Assembly: GCA_030248065.1 (NCBI GenBank)
Contig: JASAMV010008978.1
Span: forward strand, 124,001 to 188,000
Length of the DNA stretch: 64,000 nt
Source: Rhynchonema sp. JSB1_4
Taxonomy: Eukaryota > Nematoda > Chromadorea > Monhysterida > Xyalidae
Direction: 5' to 3'
A program made the translations under genes and the position numbers. Of this stretch, positions 1 through 12,468 are shown piece after piece. Position 1 is the first letter of the stretch. Every line of letters starts with the position of its first letter. Under the pieces are notes generated by a model. The model ran no database searches. It worked only from the letters and a program-made list of their open reading frames with translations, and was not told the DNA's origin.

Positions 1-290
1 CTTTTCGGTTTGGATACGCAATCTAAGAATAATAAAACGATCGCCGAAATAAACCCCAAAACCATTCACTGATTCGAAACATGTTTGCTTAAAAGACTAG
101 GTCTATTCGGCATTGTTCGGTACAAGTTACTGTGGATGATCATTAAGATTATTCATTTAACCTGCCATAGTGTTCGCTGGAAATCAGATTGGAGGTAATC
201 AGGGTCCGGTCACATTACCTTCTCATGTAACAACACTCGGTTCTGTTGCGAGCAAGGCAAATTCAATGAGCATATGATTCATCTTGTTTG

Positions 291-332
291 TTTGAATTTG
301 ATGATACCCCATCGCGTATCATCAAATTCAAA
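291..332. repeat. perfect 17-bp hairpin
   Basis: Bases 291-307 and 316-332 are exact reverse complements, separated by an 8-base loop. The hairpin lies downstream of gene A and has no counterpart at the equivalent place in duplication copy 2. It may be a tiny transposon remnant or a transcribed hairpin; the sequence does not decide. Confidence 0.7.
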
Positions 333-953
333 ATAAGCAAAATGAACATTTAAACCCACAACCAAAAAAGAGTCACCGCCTCGCAATTGTACATATGTAC
401 ATACAGTGGTGTTTCCAGAGATTAAGGAATGAACAACCTGTGCTGCACTTGTGTTTGCGCTTCTCAGAACATTACCGAATGTATATTTTCACATGAGAGG
501 TACATATAAACGTTGCCAAGGGTGCTGGCCCCCGATCAAGCCAGATACAAGATCAAGTCTGATGCCAGCAAAGTAAATACAGCCTGCACATTAACATTTA
601 TGATTATCATACGAATCGAGAAGAGAATGTAAAATAGTGTGAAATCATGTGAAGCGGAAACCAAAGATTTTTTTGTCTCTTTCAAGTACTGCATTTTTTT
701 AATTTTTTTTGCTTTTTCAAAGCTGATTTGTTTGTTTTTTTGGTATGTTTTTCTATGTTTTCCCTTTTTTGTAAAGCGAAAGTAAGAGATCAGCGAATAA
801 AAGCCGAAATGATAGAGAAAGGTGAGAGGGCTGCAGAAGATGTATGCGATGATTTGACTTGACTTGTGAATTCATATGCTACTGTGACACAACCAGACAT
901 ACACTGTATATACTGTACAGCCAAATCATCTCACTCCTGTTGTGCAATATATT

Positions 954-3900
954 TTAAAAGTCAGGCTCGAACGTGTACGTCAGCTTGGCACCCGAGAACG
1001 TGAATATCCAATCACTGACGAGGTCGAACACGATTCGGTTGCCACACGAGCGCTTGGCGCACATGAAGTCATCTTCGTCGGAATTGGCTTAAAAATTACC
1101 GCAATCTGATCTATGTATAATCACCCTTCCAGCATCGTTATCACATTCTTGCCTAATCAAAAAAAACACTGCTCGGTAACCTGTATGAAACTTGTAGCCA
1201 CTGTGCCACGGCTTGTAATATGTCAGCGGTTTCGCGAGTATCTCGTCAACAACGGGGCTGTCATAATAGTACACCCAATCCCAGCCACGTTCCATGTTCA
1301 TACTAATGGCGCCAAACTTGATTATCTGGAATGGATACAAAAGAATGCAGAAACCCCCCACAACGGGCGGAAATGAATTATTATTGTTTGCACGTATAAT
1401 TTTTTCATGCAAAATCTTCATCGCAAACACAAACATGGCCGGGAGGAGCTTCGATGACGTAGCGAATTCGCATGTTATTCGGATATTTGGAGGGGAAATT
1501 GCACGTCTGGATGATGCCTGCGGGCTCGGTGATCGTGTGCGTTCCAGCTGGAAAGAGTTACGCAAGGTTTCCGCCAAATCACATCGACCTAAAATGTAGT
1601 ATATCGGCAACTTCTTTCACAAGCGTTTGACACAGAAAGCGATCCGGAAATACTCTTAGATAAAATCTCGTGTGAGTTCAAGAAAACTATCACCCACATC
1701 CTGAACTAACCGCAGAAACTGTACACGGTAGAGGTCTCCGGCGGGGTTATGGGGCATCCTGAAATTGCAGGCCAGCACAGTCGACCCTGGTCATATTAGA
1801 TTTCGTTATTATGTAGCCTCTTTTACACAATGGGATTTTCTCTGGATAGCATGAGTTTCCAGGTACAGTTATGCTTCAACTGTAAAGGTGTGCGTTTACA
1901 TGCAAGTTCGCCATGTTGGTGGACAGATTTTGCATGTCCCCACTCGTCAATAGACTGGTCGTGTACAACGGCACCCTCGTTATAATGGGCGCATGTAATA
2001 GCTGCGGGGGTCAAGGTACGTTGTCATCTTGGTGTCGTGCCCATTTAGTGGTGCGTTAGACAATGTACAGGTGGTGCCCAAATTACCACGAATTTAATAA
2101 AAAAACGGACGGAAATCAAATCATATGCATCAAGAGTGTTTTCGTCACAACATCTCCACGGTTCATGTTTCACAGGAAAATTCTCTAAAATTGGGCATCT
2201 GGACATCTGGTGCTCCAGTTCAGGCAACTATATTCCAGCCTGAATCTCGATTTAATGGAATCGTGGAAAATTAGCTCTAATAGACAGGCTCGGTGTATCC
2301 GACGCCGGGTCCCTTCACGTTTTTTAACAAGGGTCGACCAGATATAATACATCATCTGTGACAGGATCTAAACCGACCCCAGTCCACATCCAGTGTCCGA
2401 AAAGAGAGTTATTTTGTTCAGGTTAGAAATTTCTAATTCTTATGAATTTTTTCAACAGTTCGCGCACCTGGTTCGCATGTTGCATCGAGGCTGCTCCACG
2501 CATGACCACCGTTCTCGGCATCGCTCCCGCACGTGAGCTCCTTTGGCGTGTCAGTGTCGTCCGACCAGATGAATCTGTAAAACACGTGATTTGCATCTGG
2601 CAAACGGTCATCGTATACGTAACGTTATGTTTCTCAGTTCTTGGCTACTCGGATCAGAGGGCCTATGGTATTGGTCGCACAATGATATATAAAAATTCGT
2701 CAAATCAATCCTGATTTTCAGCTTGGGTCACCCTTAACCACTGTGCTATTTGTGATTCTCACAAAACATTTTCATCTGAAAATAATCTAACAGAGCACCC
2801 ACATTGCTGCGGCTCTGAAACATTTTACTGACTGCATTCTTTGTGTGTGATCGCGCAACGCAACGTCATTGCCCCGTCACTTTTCTGCTTTACGATTCAG
2901 GAAAAAAATTTGACCAATTCTTATAAAGTCATTGTGCGACCCATACTTATGTCGTCAACTGCTCTCGTCAACCCCCTTGTATAATTTCTCGCGCTCATTT
3001 AGGGCTGCTTGTGTTGACCACGCGAGTTTGACTTGACAACAGTATAGTGTTTCCTTTTTTTCTTTGTCCAAGGAAACACGCGGGCCCGTGTTATAACTGA
3101 ACTTCTAGTTGAGGTCGAGATTACAATTTCGATTGAATCACGCAGCTGGCAAAAACGTGACAAAGTTTGCCTGTGGAATCTAAGAACAACAATGTTTCAC
3201 ATGCTCGCTGTGAGCTTTGTGCATGTGCGCTGCCAGCATGTCAATGAAACATTTCACCATGTTTGCTGCTGAGTGTCGTGCCTGGATTAACAAGGACACA
3301 TTCTTAATCTCTTTCATTGGTTTCTGAAATCTCGACCCCAAACTGGAGTTAAGTTATAACGTGGGGTAGCTTGTTTCCTTTGACTTGCATAAAAAGGAAA
3401 CACTATACCATTTAGCCACAGAGAGCATCACGCTTGCTCTTACCCGCTCTTGCAATTGACCTTGGCCGTCCCCTTCACACGCACGTGCGCCTTTGTGTAC
3501 CTGCCCAGGTCTCGCACGTTCGATCCCAGCGCATCCTTCTGTATTGGAAGTTCGCACACTGTAAATATAACTTCATGGCAGTATATGTATGCCAAAATAG
3601 TTAGTCTTGAACTAGCTTTTTATATGCTCTGCCGGGCATTTTATCATCAATTGTACCAGCTGGCTGACTCTGTGGCGGATCCAGCTTTTGGACAAGGGAA
3701 GGACGAAATCCAAAAATTCATTTTTGTCTAGTGCTTGTTCCATTTTTGAAAGCTCATTTTTATCTATTGCTTGTTTTGAATTTCGCGCTTTTTGCACCAA
3801 ATATTATAGAAAATGTGACAATGCGAGCGCGCGAAATTTTGGCACTTCACTTTTTACGCCCGCGAAAGCCAAATTTAACTGAAAATGAGCGCATCCGTCG

Positions 3901-4311
3901 CGCGAAGCGCGCGATTTTTTTTTACTTATGAAGTGTATCAGAGCAAAAATCCAGCGATTTAGGGGTTCTTTTCCTTCTTCCTCCCGAAACGGTGCCTCCT
4001 TCAGGGGCCAAATGGAACGAAGGTGGGCATGTCCCCTGTGCCCCCTGGATCCGTTCTTGGGCTGGCTCCAAACGTGATATTTCGTTGCTAACACGTACTT
4101 ATGAGACATTCCAAAGGAGTCCGTAGAACATTTTGGTAAGTCTCACACCAGTTTTTACAAAATTAGAAATTCAAATATTTTTTCGTCGAAACATCAGAAC
4201 GATAGCGCTCCCATGCCCAAACGTACATCCCTTGGCGAGGCCGTGACCGTTGTCCGGTTGCGCCAAACTGCACGAGCACAGCATCACGACGAACGCGACG
4301 AATTGGTACAT
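954..4311 (-). CDS. secreted Sushi(CCP)-CUB domain protein, copy A
   Basis: Seven exons join in phase: 4227-4311, 3444-3558, 2468-2574, 1711-1758, 1435-1547, 1181-1325, 954-1087 (747 nt, 248 aa, stop at 954-956). Residues 1-17 are a signal peptide (hydrophobic core FVAFVVMLCSCSLA), so the protein is probably secreted. A Sushi/CCP module spans about 30-102, with cysteines at 30, 64, 82 and 100 and the usual late Trp (93). A CUB-like domain follows from about 119 to the end, with the hallmark stretch IEAPPG...FGAISMNMERGWDWVYYYD. Donors include GTTAGT, GTTTGT and GTTACC, and the last acceptor is AAG rather than CAG; copy B confirms the same junctions. Two inverted-repeat elements sit in intron 2. 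CCP and CUB domains mediate extracellular protein or glycan binding; ligand and function are unknown. The domain call is firm, the splice details moderately so. Confidence 0.8.
2669..2945. repeat. inverted-repeat MITE, family M1 (copy 1)
   Basis: The element starts with TATTGGTCGCACAATGA and ends with its reverse complement (TCATTGTGCGACCCATA). It is about 275 bp with no coding capacity. Near-identical copies lie at 42008-42284 (opposite orientation), 50031-50307 and 62549-62823, with right-end fragments near 6505-6570 and 47772-47842. This copy is in intron 2 of gene A. A TA-type target site is plausible but I could not fix it. Confidence 0.8.
3043..3407. repeat. inverted-repeat element with about 80-bp arms
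   Basis: The left arm begins TATAGTGTTTCCTTTTT and the right arm ends AAAAAGGAAACACTATA. The pairing continues inward, with a GTTATAACT...GAGGTCGAGATT block mirrored at 3325-3360. It lies in intron 2 of gene A, and its right end is 36 bp from exon 2. It has no open frame and is absent from copy B. Confidence 0.7.
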
Positions 4312-5234
4312 TTTGGAATCGAGTTTGATTCAGTTGTTGGTTGAAATATCAACTGTTCGGCATTCGCAAGATCGTTCTGTAGAAAAATCGTTGATTTGCT
4401 TTTAGTGTTGTGCGTTTTCGATCACATTTCTTACTTTTCTATAAACTTTTACCTTTTTTTAACAAAACCCTGAGTAGGGGTAAGGTACCGTGCTATATGC
4501 TATACACCACATTCTGTTAGTATACTTTGTGAGGGTCTACCGCAATCTGAATCAAACTGAAAGTTGTTTGCGAAGAGTCATATTATGACCAAAAGCTGGA
4601 AAATGGAAAATTTACAAACTGAATGTTTTATTGAAAATTCACTGGTTATATACGGTCGAAAATCCGAGCTCGACGCTGATTGGTTCACCTGGCACGACCG
4701 GGTATGCACCAAGTTGTATCCATTGCTGCGCATTTAACGTTGATGGAGATCGAACCACGAAGTCGACCCGCTGTGTGCATGCCGAATTGGTATTCTTTGA
4801 AGGTTCTTAAAAAAATATTGATCCATGGGAATTAAAAGGGACAAGAACTGTTAAACGAGCCCTTGCTGTCTCTTAGTTTGCGTTTCAGCTTCTTTCACCA
4901 AAATCACTTTTCAACTCAATTGTTTCGAGAACGTCGGTATCATGTAGATACGTACATTGCCTATCAAACGCACAAGCGGATATCGATAACGTTTAAAAGT
5001 TAGCCAACGTCGCCTAAAAACTGGATTATTAGTTTGATCGAGTTTTATTTTTTGAACTCTATCTTTACCATATGCGTTATCCATCATTATTACTTTTTAC
5101 CTCCCACGTTGTTGTTTTGCTGTGCCGTCTCCATCGTGGGAAAGCTAAAACTGAGTTCGAAAACACGTTCCTCACCTATATGCTGTACATGCAATGTACT
5201 AAAATCCAGTAATTTTCATGGTAGTATCTTTTGA

Positions 5235-5535
5235 TATTCTCCCGGATAAACCGGAACCGGTTTCCCGACGAATTTTGTATTTTTTGCGTTTTCCGGAAAT
5301 ATTTCCGGATTCCGATTTCCGGATGAATTTTGCGGAACACGGAATTAACCCTCAACCAGATTTCACTTCACTGTGTTTACAAAGGAATGCAAAACGCTTC
5401 CGAGTTCTGCGTTTTCATTTTTATCCGGAAACCGGAATCCGGAAATATTTCCGGAAAACGCAGTTGCTGTTCCGCATCCGGAAATGGATCAATTTTTTTG
5501 CATGTCAATATTTCCGGATTCCGGATTCCGTGCTC
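5235..5535. repeat. repeat rich in the palindrome TTTCCGGAAA
   Basis: Copies of CCGGAAATATTTCCGGATTC and shortened forms recur on both strands about a dozen times, giving an imperfect inverted-repeat structure. A similar GGAAAA/CCGTTTT vocabulary appears in the elements at 35.8, 36.85 and 56.1 kb, but I cannot show common descent. Confidence 0.55.
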
Positions 5536-6129
5536 ACCCCAAGTCCGCCCTTAAGATTTCGAAAAAAAGAGACTGACATTGAGAGACTGACATGAGCACT
5601 ATCTTATCTTCAACCCCGCATGCTGATTTCAAAGAAAATCAGCTTCTGGGATGCCAGCATTTTGGTCATAAATAGTTTGTTTTGAGTGATTTCATGTAAT
5701 TTCTGTCTGATTGCAGCGTACTAAAATAAAAAAACATACAAACGGGTGAGCGTTTCACCTCTTGTTTTCTGAGTTCAAACTGTCCAATCAAAGTACCGGT
5801 GTACTTATGATCCTCAACTGTGTTTCTTCACGCTTTGTATTCCGAACGATTCGAATAAGTGCGCATTTGCGTGAGAGCCAACCATGATGATTCATGGATA
5901 TCTTCTTGCTCTTAGTTTAATATTTGGCATTTTACTGTCTTCGGTCCAACATTCTTTGTACTCTGCTGCATTGTGTTTGTTTTTCCTCATGATTCATCAA
6001 CAACCATACATCAATGAGAAGAATGAGAAACACACGTGTGCAGAAGTTTCACCCTAAGCAACCAAAATGGTTCGAGGCTCGGGTTACTGTAGCCACGTGT
6101 GACACGCATTATGTGTGAAATCGATATAC

Positions 6130-6438
<309 letters not shown>

Positions 6439-6670
6439 CGGGAAAACAAAGAGAAAATAACTGTTTGTCAAAACCTGGTTCAATTTCAAAAAATCGTCAG
6501 AAACCCTCCTTGACGATGCAGGAAAAATAGGGGAATGGATTCTCATATAGTCATTATGCGACCAATACCATTTGCACTAGCAGAACATTCGAGGATGGAT
6601 CGAAACGATGAGCGTCAACACCCGAAAAGCTTGTACCTGAATGCCATACCGTCGCAACTCCATCCAGTTA

Positions 6671-6811
6671 GGAGGGCTCGACGAGATAGTCCCGAAACCC
6701 GAAATCTGAACATGAAACATTTATACAGACTGTACCGCCCAGCATCAGACCACACGATTCTCGAGAGAAATGTTTCATGTGTTCGGGTTTCGGGTCTATC
6801 TAGTTGAGCCC
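6671..6811. repeat. PIF/Harbinger-like MITE, family M3 (copy 1, diverged)
   Basis: The inner end begins GGGCTCGACGAGATAGTCCC and the other end, read inward, begins GGGCTCAACTAGATAGACCC. Both are followed by CGAAACCCGAAA. TTA lies near both outer edges (6668-6670 and 6812-6814), fitting the TWA target of PIF/Harbinger elements. Better copies lie at 29819-29955 and 41634-41871. Confidence 0.65.
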
Positions 6812-8544
6812 TTAAGACTTCCTTGTGGTTTATTCTTGCAGTCCCAGGTGGCTACATCTACCTACAAGAGAATTTATGAAAATGCTGCTGTCGCGAGAAA
6901 GCCAGCGTTCTGTTTGCGTGCGAACGTAGGCGGGACTAATATCCGGGTAACATCTGGCTACATGGCAACGCACGTTATCCAAAGTTTCTCATGGAACGAT
7001 GAGAGAACAAATGTACCGGAGTTCCGTCATACATAGAGCCCACGTCCCGCGAACAGAGCCGTCCGGAGGCTCTTGTTCAACTTAGTCAGTTGAATCTGAA
7101 TGAATGCAATGGAAAGCTGTTGTTCGTGATACCGACTGGTGTCAACAAGCTGCGTCGTCGTTGAATCTATGAGTTGGTTGGGCAAGCCGTGTTTGAAATT
7201 GCATGCTTTCCACTTTTCTAAAGGTAGGAGTGTTGGAAATTCTGCCATTAGTAATTTCCAAAAGGATTTTGTTCCCCTTGTGCCAATATTTTAGGGGCAT
7301 ACCTATGTGCGGCGCGCCACCTTTGTGTCGCGCTTTATCTAATTGCTTTGATGTTTCCTTTCCCCACGATTGGGGCTTTTGTAAACATCCTGTACTGTAC
7401 CTATATAAGCTTTGACATTTCTTGTGCTCTTTAGTTGTACCGTTTGTGACTTTGCACCTACATGCACATAAAACCAACTTCAACGCAACTCGACGAGACG
7501 ATCTTTGCTTTATCCACAAAGAAGTCCAATCCAAGAGAACTTTTCTTTTCAACAGCCCGCACACGTCTACCTAATTTAAGCTGCGAGTACGTTTTTTGGA
7601 GATTTGTGGCGTGCCCAGTGACGGTTTTTTGTGATCATTTGTCAGCAAAAAATGTGCTCAGCGAAATACGATGTATCGAGACATTGCACAACTTGCAATA
7701 GAACTGAAATATGAACAAACTTATCATCATCCCGTACTGGCGATTGTCGGAAACTGGACTGTTGATATAAATTTGAATGTTGGGCCACTTCAACCTGGTG
7801 AACACCGGATCAATTACGCACACACGTATAAAACGTGCAAATCCTTGCGTCGCCAAGCTCGATGTCGACTCCTGGACCAGGGTGGATGTTTATATCCGCC
7901 TTTGCTTTGTTTCATAGTCATGTGCTTTTGTTTTGACTGCGTTGTTTATAAGTGTCCATATGCCGTTTGTGGTACATATGTGGCAGGCGCAGTTGCCAAT
8001 TTCATTTTCATTTTATTTTGATATCTTTTGTTTGTTTCTGTTCGTTTGCGCACATTTCACAAAGCGCGATTGTTTCGCTTTTAAAGTACCTGACCTAACC
8101 TATTATACCTGGCAGCGTGAATAAACGAGTTGACCTTCGCCAAATTAGTTTCCATCACGTTGTTAAAAAAAAGTGATATCTTTTATACTGGCACAGAGTG
8201 AAAATGAATTCAAATGAAGTACGCTACGTACATGGGTGATATATGTTTTGTGTGTCATTTTGATTAGATTTAAATAAGCAGCGCAACACTGCACCAAAAA
8301 AAACTCGGAACAACACTTTAGGCGGGCGACTTGAACAAGGAGAACTTAGTCATACACGATCATTTTTACATTTTTACGTGTCGAAAAAAATGATATAAGC
8401 CAGCGGATGTCTGTAGAGTTTTGGTTTTGCTGCACAGTTTTCCATTTCATAATGTTCGAGAGTTATTGCCGTAATTGGCTTCTGTACAAAACACAAGTAT
8501 TGCAGAATTTTGACAAGATATGAAGCTTTCAGAAGAACGCCGAA

Positions 8545-10813
8545 ATGATACAGTCACGTCGTTTGCGCGTGTTTCTGTTTGGCGCGTCAAGTGCGATTTT
8601 CACTGTGAACCTGCTATCGAACTTAATTGACCCATCGAGCAAATCCCAGCCTGTGACAAATGATAATAATGTGGATGAAAATTACGTTGGGGCGATAAAA
8701 ATGAACAGAAAATCATTGCCAAGTTAGTCGATAATTGACAAAAGGAAACATACCATATGGTATGTCCTGGTGTGTGTGATTGCATGCGATGTTCATGGGC
8801 GAGAGGCGGGTGGCCCAAAAGAGTGAAAACTGACACACAAACCTTTGATCATGACGAGTGTATTTTCATGCGCAACGACAGCAGTCTACTTTGTACTTCA
8901 TCATTCACATTGATAAGGGCGGATCCAGGGCAGACAAAAGATTATTCTTGATATTTTAGTATCAGCGCAGAAAACAACAACCACAATCCAGCCGAGCGCC
9001 TTTGAATCGACCGAAGCCCCAACCGGAAATATTTCCGTTACCCACCCCACCCCATCCGAATATCTAATTGTTGAGCGCAACGTGTGCCAGCAACGTGATG
9101 ATGCACAATTACTTGTGGTCGTGCACAGCCACCCGGCACATTACAAACGAAGAATGTTCATTCGGAAATCGTGGGCAAATCAGGTGGACAAATCGTACAG
9201 TAAAAAACGTATTGAAATCTGTTTTTAGGAGTTTCCCGATTTTTTTCGCGACCCTGCACCTTTGCAATAATGAAGGAGTCTTTCGGGCACGCAGTGATAT
9301 ACTGTAACTGAGGCACTGCTAGGTGATCTCATGCTGAAGCGCGACTTCGAGCAAACCACCTCAAGCACAGAACACGTGTATCGATACATATGGTAACTGA
9401 CCTTAAGGCACATTATCGAGCGCTGAAATTGGTAACGATGTTCTTCACTGGTCTGGCTGAGAACACAACCAACAGACGGAAGGTCTCAATGCAACTGCAA
9501 CGAGAGAGTGAGCTTTATGGAGATATTGTTCAGGTAAAAATAATATGTGTGAATATAATAATATGTGAATTACGTACCTCTGATACCAGTCACCCTTTGA
9601 CGTTCGGCGGGTCTCCGTGTCTGGATTTCGTATTTCGGATTCTATCAAACATAGTATACCGAATTGATCAGCAAGTTTGGCACTGTGCCAAACGGCTCTT
9701 TGACATTGCAGTCTTCGTTCGTCGACACGTACCGTAATCTAACGTACAAGGCGAAAAGCTGGCTTCGGTGGACATCAGAATTTTGTCCCAACATTCCATT
9801 TGTGCTCAAAGTTGATGACGATGTTGTGCTTGATTCAGGCAAACTCATGAAACATCTGACACACATGACGCAAAAACAGCATGGCACTAACATGACCGTA
9901 TCCTGCTTCAAATGGGAGTATGCAAATGTTAGCATACTGATTGTGGTTTTTATTTTGCATAAATCCCTAAATTATGACTAATAATGACAGGTTATCAATG
10001 ACTAATGACTAATAATGACAAGCGCGATTTCAGGTTGTGCGCTCAAGGAAAAGCAAGTGGTTCGTTACCGAAACCGAATTCAACCAAAGTCGTTACGGGC
10101 CATACTGCAGTGGTGCTGCTTACCTGCTGTCTGGTGATTTGATAGCAAAATTCCACAATGCAACCGAGAGAGTTGGCTCATACCGTTTGCTTTTAGCCTG
10201 CAGATTAGTCTTACTGTATTTGAGAACTTCCCTGTGGTATCGGCCCTTTTTGTGCCACATGAAGGTCAACCTCTGTATATCGCAGAATCATACCAGGAGC
10301 TTTCAAATTTATATTGAGCATGTCTCTGAGCGTAATGCATCTGATAAAATCGCCAAGGCCCGAATTGCACTATCAGGTGCCGTTCTTCTGGGTGGACGAC
10401 TACTACGTGACCGGCATGTTGACTGCAGCAGTTGGGGCACGATTCAATCGAATGAACACGATCTACGCACTTGGATCTGATGATAATGTGGATAAAAAGG
10501 TTCGAATAAGTGGTAATACATTATGCTGTTCAACACCTTGAACACTGCCAAACAACTGGACAAAGCCTGACTACAATCAAGGCCCTGCAGGCGTTTCTAG
10601 ACGAATTACAAGCTGCTATAGTGCCTATAAAATATCTGGCAGTGATGTGAAGGAAATCGTTTCCTTCTTTAGGTCGACCTGATGCTTAACGACAACGTGA
10701 TCTTTGTGCACATGCCACGCACGAGTGAAAATGACAAAGCGCTCATGTGGAGACAAATTGTGGATAATTGGAAACTCGATTCAAGTTTATCCGCGAACGC
10801 TTTGCAACATTAG
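8545..10813 (+). CDS. beta-1,3-glycosyltransferase, GT31 (B3GALT-like)
   Basis: Seven exons join in phase: 8545-8722, 8966-9183, 9408-9533, 9712-9927, 10034-10171, 10377-10499, 10673-10813 (379 aa). Residues 9-24 form the single signal-anchor helix of a type II Golgi membrane protein, followed by a Ser/Thr/Pro-rich stem. The GT31 signature runs in order: VVVHSHPAHYKRRMFIRKSW (109-128), LVTMFFTG, ELYGDI, FVDTYRNLTYK, the metal-binding VDDD (DDD at 209-211), YGPYCSGAAYLLS, and WVDDYYVTG in place of the usual EDVYVG. The family transfers a UDP-sugar (Gal, GlcNAc or GalNAc) in beta-1,3 linkage; donor and acceptor cannot be read here. Exon 3 uses an AAG acceptor, chosen because the spacing from W to FFTG then matches the family exactly. 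Several Asn-X-Ser/Thr sites are present. Confidence 0.88.
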
Positions 10814-12468
10814 ATACAGCGATCTGCCCCGAATCTGATGATTAATGAGTCAATCCCGATGACGTTTGAAACTCAGGGACGAAGATCGACTGACTGGAAA
10901 TTCTATGTACCGTGCGCACAAAGCGAATATGTCGCATAAATGTACACCAGCGCCAAGTACACAGCTTTTGTTCTCATGACATGATTGTTCGGTGTTGCGG
11001 TTTGCCTATGGCTTTCGCGTTAAGATAAAGTGCACAAACAAGTTTGGGTGGTATTGTTTTAATTCTGTGAAGTGTGTGGCATGGAAAGCTGTAGCGTTAT
11101 TTAATTGGGTCAATCACTCTGGGCCTTTGTACAGTAAATTCGGTTTGAAGTTCCATGAGCCACTGAAGAAAGGCAGAAAAAGGCCCTAACTGATTGAAAG
11201 TTCAGATGATCAAGCGAAAGCGTTGTATACAGTGTAAGTTATGTGTAAGTTACACTGTAAGTTATAAAAGAAGTGCGGTGCAAACATTGCACTTCAAACA
11301 AAAAGACAAAAACAAACAAAAAAAGAGAATTGAGATATGTAATATTAAAGTTAGTGCTTGCACTGTTGAATGGATGAACTCCCATACGGCGGGGGGAGGA
11401 AACACAACAAATAATAATGAATGGTACAGTAAATTTCAAGTTCGCTGCCGCACACTAAAGTACGCCCGTAGTTAATGTCAGGTTCTAAACCCGAAAATCA
11501 ACTTGTGAAACATTCGGATAGCCAACACACACGCAGCTTGCCAGGAAGCCAGGTAGATGCGCGCAATGTTTCAGAACCGCGCATGGTTGGCGTCCGGGTT
11601 TATAACTTGACATTAACTATGGGGCGTATTTTACTGTGCGGCAGCGAATTTGGAAATTTATACTGTACAAATCACATACACCATGGTGAACCTGGGTGAG
11701 CTATTGTGCCGCATTACACACACAAACTCGCTGGAAAATGCCGAATATATCCCTTAAAGACTCTTCGGATTGGACACGCAATCTAAACATAATAAAAACG
11801 ATCGCCGAAATAAGCCCCAAAGCCACTTCCCCGATTCGAAAAATCTTTGCTTAAAGGGTCGATTTGGCATTGTCCGCACAAGTTACTGTGTATCATTAAG
11901 ATTATTTTAACATAACCTGCCACATGACGTAAATATAGCATAATAAGCCCTTTGCTGGAAATCATTGACCGTGTTGTCAGAGTCTTGTCACTTTACTTGC
12001 AGTTCTCAGAACATAAGCGGATGTTTTCACATGAAATGTGACGTTGCCAATGGTCCTGCCCCGATCGACCCAGGTGATCTTATGCCAGCAAAGTGCATAT
12101 ACCGCTTGCACATTAATGTTTATGATTATCATGCGATTTGAGAAGCGAATGAGGAAATAGAAACATTGTGAGCAATTTGAAGCGGAAATCAAAGAATTTT
12201 TTTGTCTCTTTCGAGTGCTACATTTTTTCTTTTTTTTTGTTTTCAACACTTTTTTGGTTTTTTTGCTTCTTTGTCCATTTTTTTAAAGCAAAAGTAGAGA
12301 AAGGATGGATGAAAAAAGGAAAGAAGGTGCTGCGCAACGCTTGTGCTTGATTTGGCGTGACCAATGAATTTCTGCTACACTGTGCTTTGCGCAACTATAA
12401 AATAACAGCCAAATCATGAGCGCAATCGCTGTGCAGTCTTCGGCTCGGTTCTGGCGTATGTCGCGGAA
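10814..12468. other. intergenic region between glycosyltransferase and gene B
   Basis: It holds the 3' flank of the glycosyltransferase (an ATTAAA at about 11343 could serve as a poly(A) signal), the TA-type MITE at 11425-11667, and from about 11758 the downstream flank of gene B, which matches bases 1-950. I see no exon. Confidence 0.6.
11425..11667. repeat. TA-flanked MITE, family M2 (copy 1, intact)
   Basis: The two ends, about 65 bp each, are inverted copies that start TACAGTAAATTTC and continue through a GTTCGCTGCCGCACA-like block to GTTAATGTCA. TA dinucleotides flank both ends, fitting a Tc1/mariner-type target. A second copy spans 29772-30146 but is interrupted by another transposon. 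The element is non-coding. Confidence 0.8.

Larger units (their letters stand above)
1..5230. repeat. segmental duplication, copy 1 (carries Sushi-CUB gene A)
   Basis: This stretch is collinear with about 11758-17890. The shared ends are visible: the first 100 bases (around the words ACGATCGCCGAAATAAACCC) match 11760-11860, and the far flank at 4530-4600 (GAGGGTCTACCGCAATCTGA) matches 17195-17270. Exons are better conserved than introns. The copies differ by private transposon insertions: copy 1 has inverted-repeat elements at 2669-2945 and 3043-3407, copy 2 has others at 13690-13895 and 14459-14599. The glycosyltransferase at 8.5-10.8 kb lies between the copies and is not itself duplicated here. 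Boundaries are approximate. Confidence 0.75.
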
